From: Astropecten irregularis
Taxonomy: Eukaryota > Echinodermata > Asteroidea > Paxillosida > Astropectinidae
Assembly: GCA_963971285.1 (NCBI GenBank)
Contig: OZ020249.1
Span: 682,001-746,000 of the forward strand
Length of the DNA stretch: 64,000 bases
Reading direction: 5' to 3'
Made by a program: the position numbers and the translations under genes. Of this stretch, positions 37,501 through 43,534 are shown piece after piece (the first letter of the stretch is position 1; the number at the start of each line of letters is the position of its first letter). Below the pieces are notes generated by a model. It saw only the letters and a program-made list of their open reading frames with translations, made no database searches and was not told where the DNA came from.

Positions 37501-40500
37501 TGAGTCTGACGGTTTGGAACAACGATGCCTTTGGACGCAACGACTTCCTCGGTGAGGTCCTGGTCAACATGGACTCCGTGCAGCTTGACGACTACAAGCC
37601 CCACTGGCATCCGCTGGGTAACAAGGTACGATTGCAAAGCCCTCAACTCAAAGCCCTGCCTGCACTGGACTTTTCTTGGGCAAAGTTACCAAGACGCTGG
37701 GTACTTTACCCATTTTAAGACCAGTGCAGATGTCTCAGGAAGTCTTCATCTCAGTTACTTTTCCCGACCCACGCGGGCAATTCTACTGGCCAACTTCTGC
37801 CCAGGAAGAATTCCCAAGTCGAAAAGTCCAGTGCGGACAGTGCGAGTCGGGTACCCTCATGAGCCTAGTATTGACAGCTTGGTAATTCTTCCACGCATAC
37901 ACGGTTAAGTTACCCGAGTCAAAAGTCCAAGTGCGGACACCGGTAATATTTGCCCGTTTTTCATTTACACATCAGCTCAGTGAAACCCCCTAAAAAAAAG
38001 AGTCCAGTGCGGACACCGGACAGGGCTTTACATGTATAAACACAACACTCATGACACAAAAGACTGAGGCTGTTCTGCAAAATGAACATCTGTTTCTAAT
38101 ACCAGAAAACTTGGATACTGTCATACTGAAATATAGGCCTAACTTACAGGGTATAAATATGGTGCTGGTAGAAACATACCATTACAATTCATCTGCCTGA
38201 AATGCTGTTTTTATCAAAAGGAGTAAAACCAATCACCAAAAACAATGTTGATCTTCGGAAGATCAAAAATAACGGTGAAATTATTTTTGAAATACTGTGG
38301 ACGTTTTCACTGTTGTCTCAAAAAGTGGGCACCATATGGGACTGGAAATTTCACAGATGACTGTTACTGTATCTTTCTTGATATTTTTGTCCATGAATCT
38401 GTATTTCTCTGGCAAAAACCAAAGTATGAAAAATCTTGTAAAATGGTGACATTTACAATTTTAACATAATAAATGAATCATAAAGCTTTGTGAAGTCAAG
38501 AAGATGCATTTCCAGTGCAAGTGGAAAGTCTCACACAAAACAAACCCAAAGAAATATTGCATCAAGATTGTTTTGTTTGGTAAACTTTACAGTCCCAGCC
38601 AGCAGAGGGCGCCGTTGCCTACAAAGGTGACTTATTCCTCTCTTTGATGTACTCTGACGGGGCACTTCCGGAGCCTGAGGAGAAAGACGCTAAGAAGAAG
38701 AAGAAGAAAGACAAGTCAAAGAAGCCCAGCAAGAGAGCTGACACTAAGGGCGTGTTGCACGTCAAAATCAAACAAGCTAAGAATCTGGTCGGTGTTCGAA
38801 TGGGCGGCTCATCCAATCCTTTCGTCAAGGGGTAAGTTGACGTGTTGCAACAAATCTTGGAATCTTCGGATTAGCAAATCCGGTGCGACGAAACTAGGAA
38901 TCCCAGTTTCGTTGACGGATTTTCAAATCCATTGTTGCATTCAGAGATATTTGCAGCCAGATTAAAAAGGCAGAATTCAAATCTTTTTCAACCACTGTAA
39001 AAGAGACAGGAGATATATAATGACATACCATACTTTGATTAATCATCTTTGTCTGAAATGCACATTCCCCTAGGTATTTGGAGCCCGACAGATCAAAAAC
39101 GGGGAAGCACAAAACTCAAGTCTTACGTGGCACGTGCAACCCCGTCTGGGAGCACGTTATGAAGTTTGATAATGTCACCTTGCACTCCCTGAAAGAAAGG
39201 TGTCTGGAACTGACAGTGTGGGACCATGAGACGCTCTCTTCCAACGAGTTCCTGGGAGGAACCAGACTAAACCTTGGCACTGGTGAGTAAAACAGTCAAA
39301 GTCCATGCTTTGGTGTTAAAGGTATAGTATCATACTGTGGTAAGAAACCAAAACAGAAATGTTCACAGATTTACATATAACTTACAGGGTATGACGATGG
39401 TGGTGGTAGAAGCATACCATTAAAATGTTTCCGCCTGAAATGGTGTATTTATCCAGAATTTAGTAAAACAACGACCAAAAATCTTTTTGATCTTTTAAAA
39501 GATCAAAAATAAAAGAGAAAAGACTTAAGAAATACTGTGGCTGTTTTTCACTGTTTTCTCAAAAAGTGGGCACGGTATTGGACTGAAATTTTCACAGATG
39601 ACTGTTACTGTATCTGTCTTGATATTTTTGCTATAAACCAAAGTATGATACCACCTTTAAACACAGAAAACAGTTTTGATCTCAGGATACGATCAAAACC
39701 ATTCTTTGTGTTCTATAAGAAACATTGAGTCGGGTTTTAGCTATTTTCTTGTGACTCAGATGTTCGATTGAGCTCACATCAGACAAAGTGTGAATGCTGT
39801 TCTTTGACTTTTACCAATCACGTATGACCTTTAAGTTCTCCTGAGCTCCAAGCAGCGACAGAAACTCTGTCCGATAATTTAGAATGGCTCTTCTAGCCCC
39901 CAAAAATATTGGCTCTAGACCTGCGCCTGCCGTTAGATTCAGAGCAGAACATCCCCCTATCTCTCCTGAAATCTCAAAATCCTCCAACTTTATGGCAGAA
40001 AATAAAAACCCAGACTTTTTCAAGTTGTGGTGGACCCATAGGAAGAAATCTTGAAAGATGTGTTCCTTATCTAAGAAAGCCCAAACCGGCCTTAAACGAG
40101 GTATGTGTAAAGCATTTGGGGTAAAATTGTTGCTAGCGCTGAGTGACAAATGCCACAAGATTACCCACTGTCCTTTGCATGGGCATGAGTAATGCCGAAA
40201 ACAGGAATCTTCAATAAGATCCATAGGGCATTTACGAAACGGAGGCTGAAGCTCAGGCTCAGACTCTAGCTCTGACATCCATATGCTGAAAATATAGATT
40301 GTGGTTTTTCACTGAAGCTGAAGCTAAAACTCTGTTTTCCTTTTCAAACCAGAGAATCAGAACCGCTGCCATCAAAAAGCTCTATTTTGATTCCCCTTAT
40401 TTTAGAATGTATTCACGAAATGGAGCCGGAGCCTGAGACGGAGCCTGAGCCTCTGTTTCATAAACGCCCATAGATAGAAGTGGTTCAACTTGTGTTCCAT

Positions 40501-40711
40501 AAAAGCAAGGAAGAGAAACAAAAATACATCATATTTTTTCCGTCTTTTTTCTATTTTACCAGGTGAATACCAAAGGAAACCAGCCAGTTGGAATGACGCG
40601 ATGGGTGAGGAGATTAGATTGTGGGAACAAATGTTGAAAAATCCTGGCAAATGGTCAGATTCAACAGTCACTCTCCGACCCAACATGGTCAGTCGGTTGC
40701 AGTTCACGTAA
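1301..40711 (+). CDS. Synaptotagmin-like protein (SYTL / bitesize type), 3' part of gene, 11 exons
   Basis: Exons: 1301-1564, 5941-6110, 14871-16886, 26020-26195, 28614-28709, 30008-30346, 35603-35787, 37361-37625, 38593-38831, 39074-39282, 40563-40711. All junctions are GT-AG and codon phase is continuous throughout. After the first base, which completes an upstream codon, the coding length is 4107 bases, giving 1,368 residues plus stop. The order is a tail that looks like the end of a Rab-binding (SHD) region (LETGEW), about 950 residues of Ser/Asp/Glu-rich probably disordered linker, C2A (about residues 1048-1170) and C2B (about 1177-1345). The C terminus matches the Slp pattern (GEEIRLWEQML..PGKW). 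Family members bind Rab27-type GTPases and phospholipids and act in vesicle docking; the Drosophila member bitesize organises apical actin. The upstream exons are outside the window. The orthology call is inferred from motifs and was not checked by alignment. Confidence 0.9.
1980..2202. repeat. Small inverted-repeat element (AGCCTTTA ends)
   Basis: The left end (tatagcctttacaaaatgag) is the near reverse complement of the right end (gcctggtttattaaaggctc). The core at 2058-2180 recurs at 53798-53924, sharing GGGCTTGAGATACA and GGCTTCGTCATGTG. Partial ends of the same kind occur near 10030 and 54722. Probably a non-autonomous DNA transposon. Confidence 0.55.
2332..3090. repeat. Degenerate TTAA-A MITE copies
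   Basis: 2332-2625 begins ttaaaggtactaccatactt and carries the shared arm in reverse (catttccggcggaacatttt). 2735-3090 carries the shared arm forward and the A-type right arm (ACAGATGACTGTTACTGTAT at about 3009). Both are old and diverged. Confidence 0.6.
3205..4063. mobile_element. Inverted-repeat element with ATGTTATATTGGCATAAC ends, carrying a SINE
   Basis: The left end (GGCCTAAAAAA then atgttatattggcataac) is mirrored at the right end (ggttacaccaacataacata, then ATGCCTAAGGCC). A second, shorter element of this type lies at 53921-54300 (ttgtattggcgtaacccg). The middle holds a tRNA-derived SINE on the minus strand. The 144-codon open frame across it (3443-3877, minus) shows no protein domain. 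Confidence 0.55.
3393..3464 (-). repeat. tRNA-derived SINE head (tRNA-like, Thr-GGT-like anticodon position)
   Basis: Read on the minus strand it folds as a near-complete 72-nt cloverleaf: acceptor GGCTGGA/TCCAGTC, D-arm GCTC/GAGC, anticodon stem CCTG/CAGG with GGT at the anticodon position, and T-loop TTCGAAT. The A box (TGGCTCAGTTGG) and B box (GGTTCGAATCC) are intact. Position 33 is C rather than U and one T-stem pair is broken. The same tRNA-like unit with the same upstream flank (attggggtcaccaccaacat) recurs at 31081, so I call it a SINE and not a working tRNA gene. Confidence 0.7.
4556..4790. repeat. Interspersed repeat (CCACAGTCTCCAC type)
   Basis: Shares catgtattctacacaaa, GGTGTATTGTGGTATTCAGG and flanks with 45958-46085. 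Two diverged copies in this window; class unknown. Confidence 0.45.
5004..5125. repeat. Palindromic MITE (GGGCCTGTTTGTTTCAGGC ends)
   Basis: The ends gcctgtttgtttcaggca and tgcctgaaacaaacaggc are inverted repeats. The interior contains GATCCTGCTGATCCGGATCC. A second copy lies at 35023-35139 in the opposite orientation. Confidence 0.6.
5552..5692. repeat. TCGATTTCATGAAGCCC foldback element
   Basis: The ends are ggtcgatttcatgaagccct and atgagtttggtgaaaac. The interior has CGATCGATCGTAACTTGAG and GGATAACC. Related copies occur at 12440-12615, 17889-18046, 24108-24206, 63612-63742 and 63749-63897. Confidence 0.6.
5845..5896 (-). repeat. tRNA-like SINE fragment
   Basis: On the minus strand it reads ...GGTAAGCAGGAGGTCATGGG then a perfect B box (GGTTCGAATCC). 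Only the anticodon-to-T-arm half is tRNA-like. Probably a fragment of a tRNA-derived SINE different from the one at 3393. Confidence 0.45.
5941..6110 (+). CDS. SYTL exon b (linker)
   Basis: Acceptor TTTCCAG is at 5940 and donor CAAG|GTGAGT follows 6110. It enters in phase 2 (AG from the previous exon plus C gives Ser) and leaves in phase 1. It encodes SGSEQYSVTDSSEVDAVVEP and then a basic, charged stretch (RRDRKGSEKGKE). No domain; probably disordered linker. The open frame, matching phases and strong donor support it. Confidence 0.85.
6182..6950. repeat. Large foldback element with GGCCGATTTCAC ends and GACGCGTC blocks
   Basis: The left end ggccgatttcacgaaacact is matched by the inverted right end tttggtgaaatcggcccc. 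Subterminal arms repeat AAGACGCGTCTTAG, GTCCTAGGATCGATTTCACC and their complements. The middle (about 6360-6820) is unique. A non-autonomous foldback transposon. Confidence 0.6.
7333..7529. mobile_element. TTAA-B MITE, internally deleted
   Basis: Ends ttaaaggtataatacatgat and accaatcatgtattgtacct then TTAA. It contains the B arm (GAGCTCAATCAGACATCTGA) and lacks the arm shared with the A family. Confidence 0.7.
9734..9763. repeat. Perfect 30-bp palindrome
   Basis: tttcccactagcctataggc continues with tagtgggaaa and is its own reverse complement, with no loop. Flanks AATAA and TTATT extend the symmetry after one extra base. Function unknown. Confidence 0.85.
10095..10290. repeat. Half of an AAAGGTTTACTGTAATC element, next to a G tract
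   Basis: aaaggtttactgtaatcaaa at 10160 and the following sequence (ttggaaaggggtgaaa, taagtgcttaa) recur inverted at 62967-63215, where both ends are present. A run of G lies at 10088-10100. Confidence 0.5.
10622..10815. mobile_element. TTAA-A MITE, right half
   Basis: Carries the A right arm (ACAGATGACTGTTATGGTAT) and the end aaccaaagtatggtactacc followed by TTAA. The left half is missing. Just upstream (10586-10615) is a copy of the GATCCTG/CAGGATC hairpin repeat. Confidence 0.65.
11655..12010. mobile_element. TTAA-A MITE
   Basis: Nearly full length with a diverged left end. The shared arm (ttacgtataacttacagggt) is at about 11696, and the A right arm ends accaacgtatgatattacct then TTAA. 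Confidence 0.7.
12440..12615. repeat. TCGATTTCATGAAGCCC-family foldback, rearranged
   Basis: Has CGATCGATCGTAGGACTC, aatttcaccaaactcattgt and two TAGGATAC blocks, so it looks like two partly overlapping copies. Confidence 0.5.
12729..13259. mobile_element. Two adjacent TTAA-A MITEs (one half copy, one full copy)
   Basis: 12729-12895 is the right half only. 12897-13259 (363 bp) is complete: TTAA, aggtaatatcatactttggt, shared arm, A right arm, and inverted end ccacagtatgatataacctt then TTAA. It is the best-preserved A copy in this intron. Confidence 0.75.
14871..16886 (+). CDS. SYTL exon c (672-residue acidic, Ser-rich linker)
   Basis: Acceptor GTCACCAG is at 14870. It enters in phase 1 (G plus CG gives Ala: AYEAHHES) and leaves in phase 1 at TCTG|GTAAAG after 16886, which joins exon d as GGG. 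It carries repeated Ser/Asp clusters (SGSDVSTDS, SSSDSVTTPSDEGDS, SISDSSSDESETDSDS) typical of CK2-type phosphorylation targets, and one short helix-prone stretch (LQTKLKKNQNLMQELMKEI). No folded domain was recognised. A textbook donor, G|GTAAGT, also lies inside at 16313/16314 in the same phase, so a shorter form that joins exon d in frame is possible. Without splicing the frame ends at 16951. Confidence 0.88.
17010..17302. repeat. 21-bp minisatellite, 14 copies
   Basis: The unit ataagctattttgacatacc plus G repeats 14 times in a row. Unit positions differ only at ATACCG versus ACACCG, in the order T-C-T-T-C-T-T-T-T-T-C-T-T-C (T for ATACCG). Because 21 is divisible by 3, several frames stay open (for example a PISYFDI heptad), but there is no sign of a gene. 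It begins 123 bases after the exon c donor. Confidence 0.95.
17303..17812. other. Unassigned insertion splitting the 21-bp array
   Basis: The array stops one base short of a unit at 17302, and two more units plus a partial unit resume at 17813-17868. The 510-bp block between starts TGTAACGGGCCGAGC and resembles no other sequence in the window. I could not find target-site duplications or inverted ends, so its class is open. Confidence 0.45.
17889..18046. repeat. TCGATTTCATGAAGCCC-family foldback
   Basis: Ends ggtcgatttcaacaaactca and cttcatgaaatcgacccc. The interior has CTATCGATCATAGGACTACG and TAGGATACAACGGGTTATCC. A complete copy. Confidence 0.65.
18652..19765. mobile_element. 1.1-kb foldback DNA transposon with TAAGGCCCGG ends
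   Basis: Ends taaggcccggttcagacgtc and gacgtctgaaccgggcctta are exact inverted repeats, and the inversion runs on through ttatgccgtgtcgaat. TA at both outer edges may be a 2-bp target duplication. Internal copies of GCACGACGTCTGAA and CGGCACGGCA near 18720-18880 make further nested hairpins. No transposase frame, so non-autonomous. Confidence 0.75.
20060..20290. repeat. GCCAATTTCATAGAGC foldback element, partial
   Basis: Begins ggccaaattcatagagctgc, then CATGAAAAGTCTTCCTTGAT and cggccattgtttgctaagca. The inverted right end is worn. Related copies: 36795-37171, 45144-45866, 47247-47646 and 55895-56035. This copy lacks the hammerhead-like insertion present in two of the others. Confidence 0.6.
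21413..21595. repeat. Palindromic MITE with GGCTGCGTTC ends
   Basis: GGCTGCGTTCAAGCGGTTAC at the left mirrors gctcgctcgaacgcagcc at the right. The interior repeats GAGTATACTC-type palindromes. ATA on both sides (21410-21412 and 21596-21598) fits a 3-bp target duplication, as in PIF/Harbinger-like elements. Confidence 0.6.
22161..22492. mobile_element. TTAA-B MITE, full length
   Basis: TTAA, aggtacagtacttacaggat, the shared arm (TGAAGATGGTGCTGGTAGAA), B arm (ttgagctcaaattttcacag), inverted end accaatcatgtattatacct, TTAA. Confidence 0.75.
23469..23575. repeat. GATCCTGCTAGGATCGAAAC hairpin repeat, inverted pair
   Basis: Two head-to-head copies of GAGAAAGATCCTGCTAGGAT followed by GAAAC. Single copies of the motif occur near 10586, 22638, 27800, 28375, 55860, 56085, 58185 and 60365-60470. 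Always flanked by GTCAGGCC or its relatives; class unknown. Confidence 0.55.
24108..24330. repeat. Two adjacent small foldback elements
   Basis: 24108-24206 is a TCGATTTCATGAAGCCC-family copy. 24213-24325 is a different foldback: tcattgctaaagcccaaatc is mirrored by gatttgggctttacgatgat around an aattttctgtttagca core. Confidence 0.55.
24992..25222. mobile_element. TTAA-A MITE, internally deleted
   Basis: TTAA, aggtagtatcatactttggc, the shared arm (tttacgtataacttacaggg), then a jump from the hairpin centre (GATCTTTTAAAAGATC) to tttacccatgaatctggatt and aaaaaccaaagtatc. Confidence 0.65.
26020..26195 (+). CDS. SYTL exon d (acidic linker)
   Basis: Acceptor GTGACAG ends at 26019 and donor GCA|GTAAGT follows 26195. 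It enters in phase 1 and leaves in phase 0. It encodes EGNEDMGCVCSEQDPSCIPG then DDQDYYIKANGTSHVSDKED and ends AVHIA. Three cysteines within ten residues (CVCSEQDPSC) are the only feature. No known domain. Confidence 0.82.
26760..27452. mobile_element. TTAA-B MITEs (fragment, then full reversed copy)
   Basis: 26760-26893 is the B-arm end only (ttgagctcagattttcacat ... accaatttgtgtattatacc). 27076-27452 is a reversed full copy: gtaaaatacatgattggtaa, B arm, shared arm, ttaccaatcctgtactgtac. Confidence 0.65.
27877..28315. mobile_element. hAT-like non-autonomous element (CAGGGCTCGAAAT ends)
   Basis: Left end cagggctcgaaat and right end atttcgagccctg are exact 13-bp inverted repeats of a form common in hAT elements. 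AAATG stands on both sides. The flanking repeat has an uninterrupted relative near 56140-56210 (acatgctaaatatatgagaa), which gives the empty site. No transposase. Confidence 0.65.
28614..28709 (+). CDS. SYTL exon e (acidic linker)
   Basis: Acceptor CTTCAG ends at 28613 and donor GGG|GTGAGT follows 28709. Phase 0 at both ends, 32 codons: DDRRHADEEDEDIDRHFMVH then GGLTPDTKNKYG. Being symmetric and in phase it could be skipped without a frameshift. No domain. Confidence 0.82.
28710..30007. other. SYTL intron e
   Basis: Contains one TTAA-A MITE (28855-29241). The remaining 29242-30007 shows a run of TTGCCATGG-like blocks (29680-29740) but no gene or named repeat. Confidence 0.55.
28855..29241. 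mobile_element. TTAA-A MITE, reversed, full length
   Basis: TTAA, aggtaatatcatactttggt, reversed A arm (gatgcagtaacagtcatctg), reversed shared arm, caccaaagtatgataatacc, TTAA. Confidence 0.75.
30008..30346 (+). CDS. SYTL exon f (Ser/Thr/Pro-rich linker before C2A)
   Basis: Acceptor CACTTAG ends at 30007 and donor AAG|GTAAAC follows 30346. Phase 0 at both ends, 113 codons. It starts IDSNTKSQQDPDSC and ends SLQRRLSPGSNLSK. Low-complexity linker with several basic-directed Ser/Pro sites. Reading on past the donor gives a stop at 30445. The acceptor tract is weak, but an in-frame TAG immediately before the exon and the phase match fix the start. Confidence 0.8.
31111..31172 (+). repeat. tRNA-derived SINE head, second copy
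   Basis: Same tRNA-like unit and flank (ttggggtcaccaccaacat) as 3393-3464 but in plus orientation. The acceptor arms GGCTGGA/TCCAGTC and the A box are kept. About ten bases are missing around the variable loop and T-stem. The tail (tctttctttgttcactagtc) also matches the first copy. Confidence 0.7.
32850..33110. mobile_element. TTAA-A MITE remnant
   Basis: Shared arm (acctataacttacagggtat), reduced A arm (gggcaccatatgggactgga) and right end acataattatgatattaccc. The left terminus is lost. Confidence 0.55.
33220..33722. mobile_element. ACGTACG foldback DNA transposon, copy 1
   Basis: Ends ggggccgtccataaagtacg and cgtactttatggacggcccc are inverted repeats. TTA flanks both sides, as in 3-bp-target-site families such as PIF/Harbinger. 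Inside are G-rich runs and repeated ATGCGTACAGGGGGGGAGG. A near-identical inverted copy sits at 58947-59451. No transposase. Confidence 0.8.
35023..35139. repeat. Palindromic MITE, second copy of the 5004 family
   Basis: gggcctgttttgtgcacggg ... aaaaacagaccc. The core (CCCATGCAGGATACGCTAAA, GATCCGGATCAGCAGGATC) is the reverse complement of the 5004-5125 core. Confidence 0.6.
35498..35611 (+). promoter_or_regulatory. 57-bp tandem duplication carrying a duplicated 3' splice site
   Basis: Positions 35498-35554 and 35555-35611 are near-exact tandem copies, and each has the tract and acceptor TTCTCTCGTAG followed by GGGAGTT. The downstream acceptor (AG at 35601-35602) gives exon g. The upstream one (AG at 35544-35545) would add 57 bases in frame with TGA as the fifth codon. 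Confidence 0.85.
35603..35787 (+). CDS. SYTL exon g (start of C2A)
   Basis: Enters in phase 0 (GSSQSMTSLYSQAGEENYGK) and leaves in phase 2 at CC|GTAAGA after 35787. It holds the first strands of C2A (GDMNFGMSYNYK, VFEVKVKACRDLAPVD) and reaches SDP of the conserved SDPYVK motif, completed by exon h. The typical Slp sequence GxINFxLxYDYK is clearly recognisable. Confidence 0.93.
35919..36009 (-). mobile_element. Short insertion with hammerhead-ribozyme-like core, copy 1
   Basis: A 91-bp block flanked by an exact 13-bp direct repeat, AAATAGTACCGTA (35906-35918 and 36010-36022). On the minus strand it reads CTGATGAG, stem GACAAG, loop AGCAGG, stem CTTGTC, then GAAACGTTGAGA. This matches the CUGANGA / stem II / GAAA layout of hammerhead ribozymes except for one extra G before the stem. 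Stems I and III were not resolved. It sits in a repeat that also carries a BED-finger fragment. Confidence 0.6.
36161..36274 (+). pseudogene. BED zinc-finger fragment of a hAT-type transposase
   Basis: Frame reads WEYEDHREFSIKWSKQHSVI then CKVCKTRIYKSGTTSTVN. The CxxC followed by the Y.SGTTS.. stretch is characteristic of BED fingers in hAT transposases and ZBED proteins. The frame runs out soon after and no catalytic domain follows, so this is a relic. The flanking 36305-36545 is rich in TGTACTCGGACTC-like repeats. Confidence 0.55.
36305..36545. repeat. Degenerate TACTCGGACTC simple repeat
   Basis: About ten imperfect copies of GTACTCGGACTCG-like units. TACTCGTATATACTC near 35848 is similar. 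Probably part of the same element as the BED fragment. Confidence 0.5.
36795..37171. mobile_element. GCCAATTTCATAGAGC foldback with hammerhead-like insertion (copy 3)
   Basis: Ends ggggccagtttcatagagct and ggctctatgaaattggcccc are inverted repeats. After CATGAAAAGTCTTCCTCGAT a block of about 135 bp (36868-37005) interrupts the element. It contains CCTGAGGAC, stem CGAACAG, loop AGCACA, stem CTGTTCG and GAACGTCGAGA, a worn version of the hammerhead-like motif. It shares TTACATGGTGT with the insertion at 47303. Confidence 0.55.
37361..37625 (+). CDS. SYTL exon h (rest of C2A)
   Basis: Acceptor CCAACAG ends at 37360. The first G completes Pro of SDP, then YVKTYLLPDKTKASKRKTFI, the hallmark C2A sequence of Slp proteins including the polybasic strand. 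It ends HWHPLGNK at donor AAG|GTACGA after 37625, phase 0. Loop 3 reads NNDAFGRND where calcium-binding C2 domains have DxDxxxxxD, so the first of these aspartates is Asn. The other ligand positions (VD in loop 1, SDP) are kept. Confidence 0.95.
38105..38440. mobile_element. TTAA-A MITE, diverged
   Basis: Shared arm (aacttacagggtataaatat), central hairpin GATCTTCGGAAGATC and A arm (ACAGATGACTGTTACTGTAT) are present. Both termini are worn. Confidence 0.6.
38593..38831 (+). CDS. SYTL exon i (start of C2B with lysine-rich insert)
   Basis: Acceptor TTTACAG ends at 38592, phase 0: SQPAEGAVAYKGDLFLSLMY. It then carries an acidic and lysine-rich insert (EEKDAKKKKKKDKSKKPSKR) between the first two C2B strands, then GVLHVKIKQAKNLVGVRMGG and SSNPFVKG. 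SNP replaces the usual SDP calcium-ligand motif. Leaves in phase 2 at GG|GTAAGT after 38831. Confidence 0.93.
39074..39282 (+). CDS. SYTL exon j (core of C2B)
   Basis: Acceptor CCCTAG ends at 39073. G completes Gly, then YLEPDRSKTGKHKTQVLRGT, CNPVWEHVMKFDNV, and LELTVWDHETLSSNEFLGGT. These match C2B strands 3 to 7. Loop 3 (DHETLSSNE) lacks most of the acidic ligands of calcium-binding C2 domains. Leaves in phase 1 at CTG|GTGAGT after 39282. Confidence 0.95.
39316..39834. mobile_element. TTAA-A MITE followed directly by a TTAA-B half
   Basis: 39316-39660 is a full A copy (TTAA, aggtatagtatcatactgtg ... ccaaagtatgataccacctt, TTAA). 39665-39834 is only the B-arm half (gttttgatctcaggatacga ... 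accaatcacgtatgaccttt). Confidence 0.7.
40220..40470. repeat. Foldback repeat in SYTL intron j
   Basis: gcatttacgaaacggaggct with GAAGCTCAGGCTC at the left is mirrored by GAGCCTGAGCCTC and tgtttcataaacgccc at the right. Lies just upstream of the last exon. Confidence 0.5.
40563..40711 (+). CDS. SYTL exon k (C terminus of C2B, stop)
   Basis: Acceptor TTTTACCAG ends at 40562. It enters in phase 1 (G plus GT gives Gly) and reads GEYQRKPASWNDAMGEEIRL then WEQMLKNPGKWSDSTVTLRP and ends RLQFT with TAA at 40709-40711. The W..A.GEE..LW..ML..PG.W pattern is the conserved C-terminal helix and strand of Slp C2B domains. Sequence after 40711 is 3' UTR of unknown length; no convincing poly(A) signal was picked. 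Confidence 0.93.
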
Positions 40712-43534
40712 CGACAACATCTTGCCACATTCCTACCGCAGTTTTTCTTCTTTTTTTTTCGATTTTTTTTTACCAAGTGAAAAACCTCCAAGCAAAAGAA
40801 GCTGTAAGATGAAATACCGTAATAAGCCTGCAACGTCTGAAGAAGCTGAAAGTGAAATTGAATACTGCCCTCAAGAGGACAACCAATTTGTGGCATGATG
40901 AAACAGCGCCCTCGCTTGGTCATGCAAGGTGATGCCCTTGGGCTCTTAACAAGATTATCCAGCTAGCATCAATCCAACCATTAGTCTATGTGATAGACGC
41001 ACTCAACGTACATATACAGCGAGCAAGCATCTATCACAAGCATGCAAATTTCCTGATTAATTATGCAAAATAACCCAGCACTGACTGACCTCCCTAAGTT
41101 TTGACCAATCAGGGGGCATCTACTATCCTACGTTTGGTGAGCGCGTCTATCACGTAGATAGCTACTGCCCGCGGACGCGCAAAATTGACCAATCAACATC
41201 CTCCATCACGATCCTGACGAAAATGTTCTCAAAACAGATCTGATTGGCTGATGTGCTGCTTTGCATATAATTTACATGTATGCATGTATCAGACGTTCGT
41301 ATGTAGTGACACGGAGTAGGATGGGTGATACTCAAACTAACCAACCATTGGATTAACTGCGTAGGAATGGAGAATTTTGACACATCATCCTGACAAGTAA
41401 AGCTGCTTTCTTTGAAGATATTTATTTCATTATACTCCCTCGTCCTATATATCATAAATATTTCGAAAATATACTAAGAAATGTAATTTTAAATACCAGT
41501 TTATGAAATATGTACACATATTCAAGGTGCAGGTGACACTGTTGTATTGCTATTCAAAAATATTTGGGGTGATTTTATATAACACTATAATCTTTTTAAG
41601 CTTGATAAATAATTAATTGAAATGTAAACGATACTAAAATATTTTTCCAACAGCACGTACTATACACATTTTGGGGTAATTCGAAAAAAAAAAGACTTGA
41701 AACTTTGTAATCTGGTAATTATTATACAATTGTTTACTGTTTTGTTTACATTTAACTGGTGTTGCGGGATCATATAATCACTTAATGAATATTCATTATG
41801 ATTTGATCATATGTACTGGTGTTATATCTTATAAAGGGCCAATGAAGGTTGTTATTTGGTAAAGCAATGGGATAGATTGTATTATTATGTATGCCATTAC
41901 TGAATTTACTTGTTTATTTGGGTTCTGCAGTCATCAGTTACTATTAAAGAGATTTAGGCCCTAACATGAATGCCTAAATGCCCTGTTAACGAGTGCAAGC
42001 ACTGAGCATAAGCATTAGCCTAGTTGCTTGCAGTGACAGAATATCAGACAAGTTGACTGTCGGACAACTCAACTTGAGACAGTTCGACCACTAAATATCA
42101 GGCTTGCAACATTTCCTTGGATCAGCTGATTTCCTCTTTTTTCATTTCTCATTTATGCCATTAAAAAGTGAAAAACTCTGTACAAAGTATGATAAAGATT
42201 GGAATTTCCTGGGTTTTTGTAAAGACCAAGTTGCATGCCTGCCACTTGTCTGAACCTATAATGCCTCTAGAAGTCTACAGTTGCATAAGGCTGTTTCAAA
42301 GTACCAGGATAGTATTTGTCTTGGTTGAAGATATTATTTACGCGCGACTCCCCCCAAATTACCCACACACACGAATGAAGTGGAACATTCCACCTCACAA
42401 CGAAAAAACAACGGGCTTGTGTGTGGGGTAGACGCGTTCTCGGGTCGTTTGCTGTGTTGAAACGTGCGATGTGCCAGTACTGCCAAATGTAGTCATAGTA
42501 CCACCACTTAATCATCTATCAATGCTACTGATGCAGTCTGTTCTTTGTTCCATGCTTTGCAACCCCTGTCCAAGTTGTGTTTTGTTTAATTTCATTTTAT
42601 TGCCAGTTGCCAGTTGATTATGTAAATTTCCATATAAATTCTGTACATAAGCCAAATTAATCGTTTCTTGTATTGTTTTTTGAATGAACTTTAAAATTGA
42701 ATTTCATTTGAAAACAAAAATCACTATGCATATATATAATTACCTTTTTTTCCTTACTGCACTTTTTTCTATAGTTCTATGCATGTATGATGTTACAGTA
42801 TGTTAGTGGATGCAAATGGCTAACTAGATTACTAGATTTTCAATTTATTTTTCTTCTTAAGATTTTAGACTTTATGTATTGCGGTACGGGAGTTGGATAC
42901 CAGACCGAAAGAAGTGCCAAACTTTGATTGGATGAGGCAGTTTTTGAAATTAAAAGGAGACATTCATAGGCCTGTTTGAGGTGCGCTTTGCGTTTCAGCT
43001 TGAAGGAAATGCATTTTCAATTTTTTTGGCGGTTGCACTAGTAGCCTAACCAGAGAATGACTAAATATTGGCAACTTGGCTCTATTTTCAATTACTGTAG
43101 TTATTCGGTTATATCATTCATTATGCACATTTTAAGCAACAAATATTATCTTTGCGAGACATTGTTTTGATTTTATTTTTGTCCTACGGCTATCAGTTCG
43201 ATCGAGTTCACCGCGCGCTTTTAGAGAATTTCATTTCAAATTAATTATTGGGCCAGTTTTAAGTAGAAGTCGATCTTGTATATAAGATGTCCCTTTAAGA
43301 GTGCCTTTTATAAGGAGTACTGCACCTTCAAAATCGGGCAAAACTGTGGTTATTTGAATCATTTTTAGTCAATGTGATATCGAATACCTGCGTAGTCTGT
43401 TGTTTTATTCACCGGACTCGTTGTCGCAAATTTGTTGACTGTTTCCGGTTGTCATTCCCAAGAAATGGCCAGTGTAGTAATAGTAAAATGCAGCTGATTA
43501 TGATGCCAATTATAAGAGTGTGTCTGGCAGACTT

